Shown here piece after piece: positions 24,051-25,567 of a stretch of 25,567 bases of DNA. The DNA lies in assembly GCA_016714785.1 (NCBI GenBank), contig JADKCC010000020.1, forward strand, positions 1-25,567, given 5' to 3'. Made by a program: the position numbers and the translations under genes. Positions within the stretch are counted from its first letter, which is position 1; each line of letters begins with the position of its first letter. The notes beneath the pieces were generated by a model. That model was not told the DNA's origin, searched no databases, and saw only the letters and a program-made list of their open reading frames with translations. This DNA is from Saprospiraceae bacterium. Lineage in GTDB: Bacteria; Bacteroidota; Bacteroidia; Chitinophagales; Saprospiraceae.

Positions 24051-24460
24051 TTACTTTTCAGGATATACTGAGCCGACACCTGTCTGTCCAAGTTTTTCAA
24101 ATAACACATATTGTTCAACTAATTCAGCCAAGTCACGAGTAGCGGTTGCTTTAGAAACTCCATAAAGTGCTTGAAAGTCTGAATTTGATATTTTCCCTTT
24201 TCCTTGTACAAAATCGATTGCTTTCACCTGCAGTTCATTAAGTTCAAGTTTGGCTAATTGTTCTTCGTTTAAATTGTCTTTGAAAAGCGTAACCAAAAAA
24301 TCTTCCTGAAATTCCTTTATTTCCGGCTCGGGTAATCCGGCTTCTTTGCAGGCATCATAAATTTTCAAGGTTCCTCGTCCCCACTAATCAATATATCCTC
24401 CTTTAAAGCATATTTCCCGAATCTTATACAAATCAATACCCTTGTTGCTAATTTTTTGAA
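24051..24460 (-). pseudogene. C-terminal remnant of an AlbA_2/Schlafen-type regulator
   Basis: The last 105 codons read from KIYDACKEAGLPEPEIKEFQ to a winged-helix tail (FQALYGVSKATATRDLAELV) and PEK. The same frame extends upstream through GIDLYKIREICFKGGYID, then a TAG, then WGRGTLKIYDACKEAG. This block is typical of the C-terminal half of AlbA_2 (divergent AAA-4) putative transcriptional regulators, which normally run 400-550 aa. The in-frame TAG at about 24387 and the loss of everything N-terminal show that it is broken. The piece may mark where the neighbouring defence cassette inserted. Confidence 0.75.
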
Positions 24461-24610
24461 CATTAGCTGTATTTACACAAATTCTTATTGCTGAAGTGCG
24501 ACTTTAGTATACTGATACCAAATTCTATGTTTCTGTAAATTTCCTTTCTTTTCTTTTGAATGCTTTTGTATTTTCGTCAACTCAAATTAAACGCGGAGAA
24601 AAATAAGTTA

Positions 24611-25567
24611 GTGGCAACAAATAAACATGCAATAATAAGATACCATGCTTTGGACCAGTGTTTCAGTAACCCTGGGAAAAGATATTATATTGATGACCTT
24701 GTAGAGGTTTGTAATGATGCTTTGTATGAGTATACTCCCGAGTCTGATGGTGTGAAAAGGAGACAAATATTTGAGGATATAAAATTCATGGAAAGTGAGC
24801 AAGGATGGTCTGTACCCCTTGAACGAATAAAAGATGGCAAAAAGGTATTCTATCGTTACGATGATAAGTCCTTTTCTATAAAGAACCAACCAGTGAACGA
24901 ATCTGAAGCTAATCAATTAAAAGAAACACTATCAATACTTACAAGGTTTAAAGGAATGCCTCAGTTTGAATGGATGGAAGAATTATTGGTGAGGGTTGAA
25001 TCTGCTTTTAAACTAAAAGGAGGTAATAATGTGATTGTAGGATTTGAACAAAATCCATACTTAAAAGGTTTACATTATTTCACAGATATTTTCAACGCAA
25101 TACACTATAAGAAAGTTATAAAAATAAATTATCAGGGCTTCAAACAGACAAAAGTTTCTAAGATTATACTTCATCCATATTATCTTAAACAATACAATAG
25201 TCGCTGGTTTCTTTTTGGACTGAATGAAGAGTTGAAAACAATTTCAAATCTGGCACTAGATAGAATAGCTGATCTACAAGAATTGAAAGAAGAATACATT
25301 AATAATACGGAAATAAATTTTGAAGAATACTTTGACGACGTGGTTGGTGTTACAGTACTGAAAAATCAACTTGTAAAAAAGGTCCTTCTCAAAGCGAGCA
25401 CTTCAATTTGGCCTTACATACAAAGCAAGCCTTTACATGGCTCACAAAAAGTTATTTCAAAAGACAATGATTACATTATAATTGAATTAATGGTGCAGGT
25501 GAATTATGAACTTACTACCTTGCTTTTTTCCTATGGAGAAAGCTTAGATGTACTAGAACCTGAAGAA
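24611..25567 (+). CDS. WYL-domain transcriptional regulator 3 (partial at window end)
   Basis: The frame is open from a GTG start at 24611 to the window edge, 319 codons. GCGGAG about 12 nt upstream can serve as an SD. The start VATNKHAIIRYHALDQCF aligns with MAINKNALIRYKILDQCF of WYL protein 1, which fixes the GTG. The WYL domain has IHYKKVIKINYQGFKQ, HPYYLKQYNSRWFLFGL and LALDRIADL. LTRFKGMPQFEWMEELL parallels LSQFKGMPQFEWINEMI in protein 1. About 20 residues are missing at the C-terminus judging from that paralogue. It is divergent from the AlbA_2 remnant, perhaps its former target, and same-subfamily to WYL 1, so the two could cross-regulate or be products of duplication. Confidence 0.9.
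   Translation, partial: MATNKHAIIRYHALDQCFSNPGKRYYIDDLVEVCNDALYEYTPESDGVKRRQIFEDIKFMESEQGWSVPLERIKDGKKVFYRYDDKSFSIKNQPVNESEANQLKETLSILTRFKGMPQFEWMEELLVRVESAFKLKGGNNVIVGFEQNPYLKGLHYFTDIFNAIHYKKVIKINYQGFKQTKVSKIILHPYYLKQYNSRWFLFGLNEELKTISNLALDRIADLQELKEEYINNTEINFEEYFDDVVGVTVLKNQLVKKVLLKASTSIWPYIQSKPLHGSQKVISKDNDYIIIELMVQVNYELTTLLFSYGESLDVLEPEE

Overview
This AT-rich window is most likely chromosomal DNA of a Bacteroidota bacterium (Sphingobacteriia/Chitinophagia-like by general flavour; genus not identifiable). Pointers are a Bacteroidota-type promoter (TTTG, 19-bp spacer, TAnnTTT-like box) before the DUF932 gene, a perfect TAnnTTTG box before the HNH operon, few Shine-Dalgarno sequences, and typical accessory families (small RadC/JAB protein, DUF932, DUF4407). 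Almost everything here is accessory: a defence-island-like region between mobile-element debris.

Layout. (1) 1-1250: a decayed IS3-family transposase. (2) 1.26-4.2 kb: a plasmid/phage-like module with a small RadC/JAB protein, a strongly structured intergenic element, a DUF932 protein and two small orphan proteins, separated by clear intrinsic terminators. (3) 4.2-4.6 kb: repeat-rich boundary with two 88-bp direct repeats and a 34-bp element that recurs inverted at 23.73 kb. (4) 4.59-14.66 kb: WYL regulator 1 (minus), divergent from a retron operon (plus). The operon holds a putative msr-msd RNA with perfect 12-nt a1/a2 ends, a retron reverse transcriptase with a long C-terminal extension, three receiver-like proteins (the third with a HEPN-like C-terminal motif), a RecD/Dda-like SF1 helicase, and a helical-repeat protein with probable OB folds. 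(5) 15.15-23.65 kb: the mirror arrangement. WYL regulator 2 (plus) is divergent from a minus-strand operon of HNH protein, coiled-coil protein, DUF4407 membrane protein, two tandem modules of DUF3696-type AAA ATPase plus PLD-like partner, and a small membrane protein. (6) 23.7-25.57 kb: the second 34-bp element, a remnant of an AlbA_2/Schlafen-type protein, and a third WYL regulator running off the end.

The main architectural result is that two convergent WYL-headed operons are enclosed by inverted copies of one 34-bp element, each lying just beyond the stop of its WYL gene. My inference is that each half is a separately regulated anti-phage or conflict system. The retron half is the best candidate for an undescribed system: I recognise each domain class but not this combination.

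Caveat: many genes between 6 and 18 kb carry single-base frameshifts (RT, two receiver-like proteins, TPR protein, one ATPase), several at homopolymers, plus one in-frame stop at 9344. Whether this is real decay or consensus error cannot be decided from the sequence, and it decides whether the retron system is alive.
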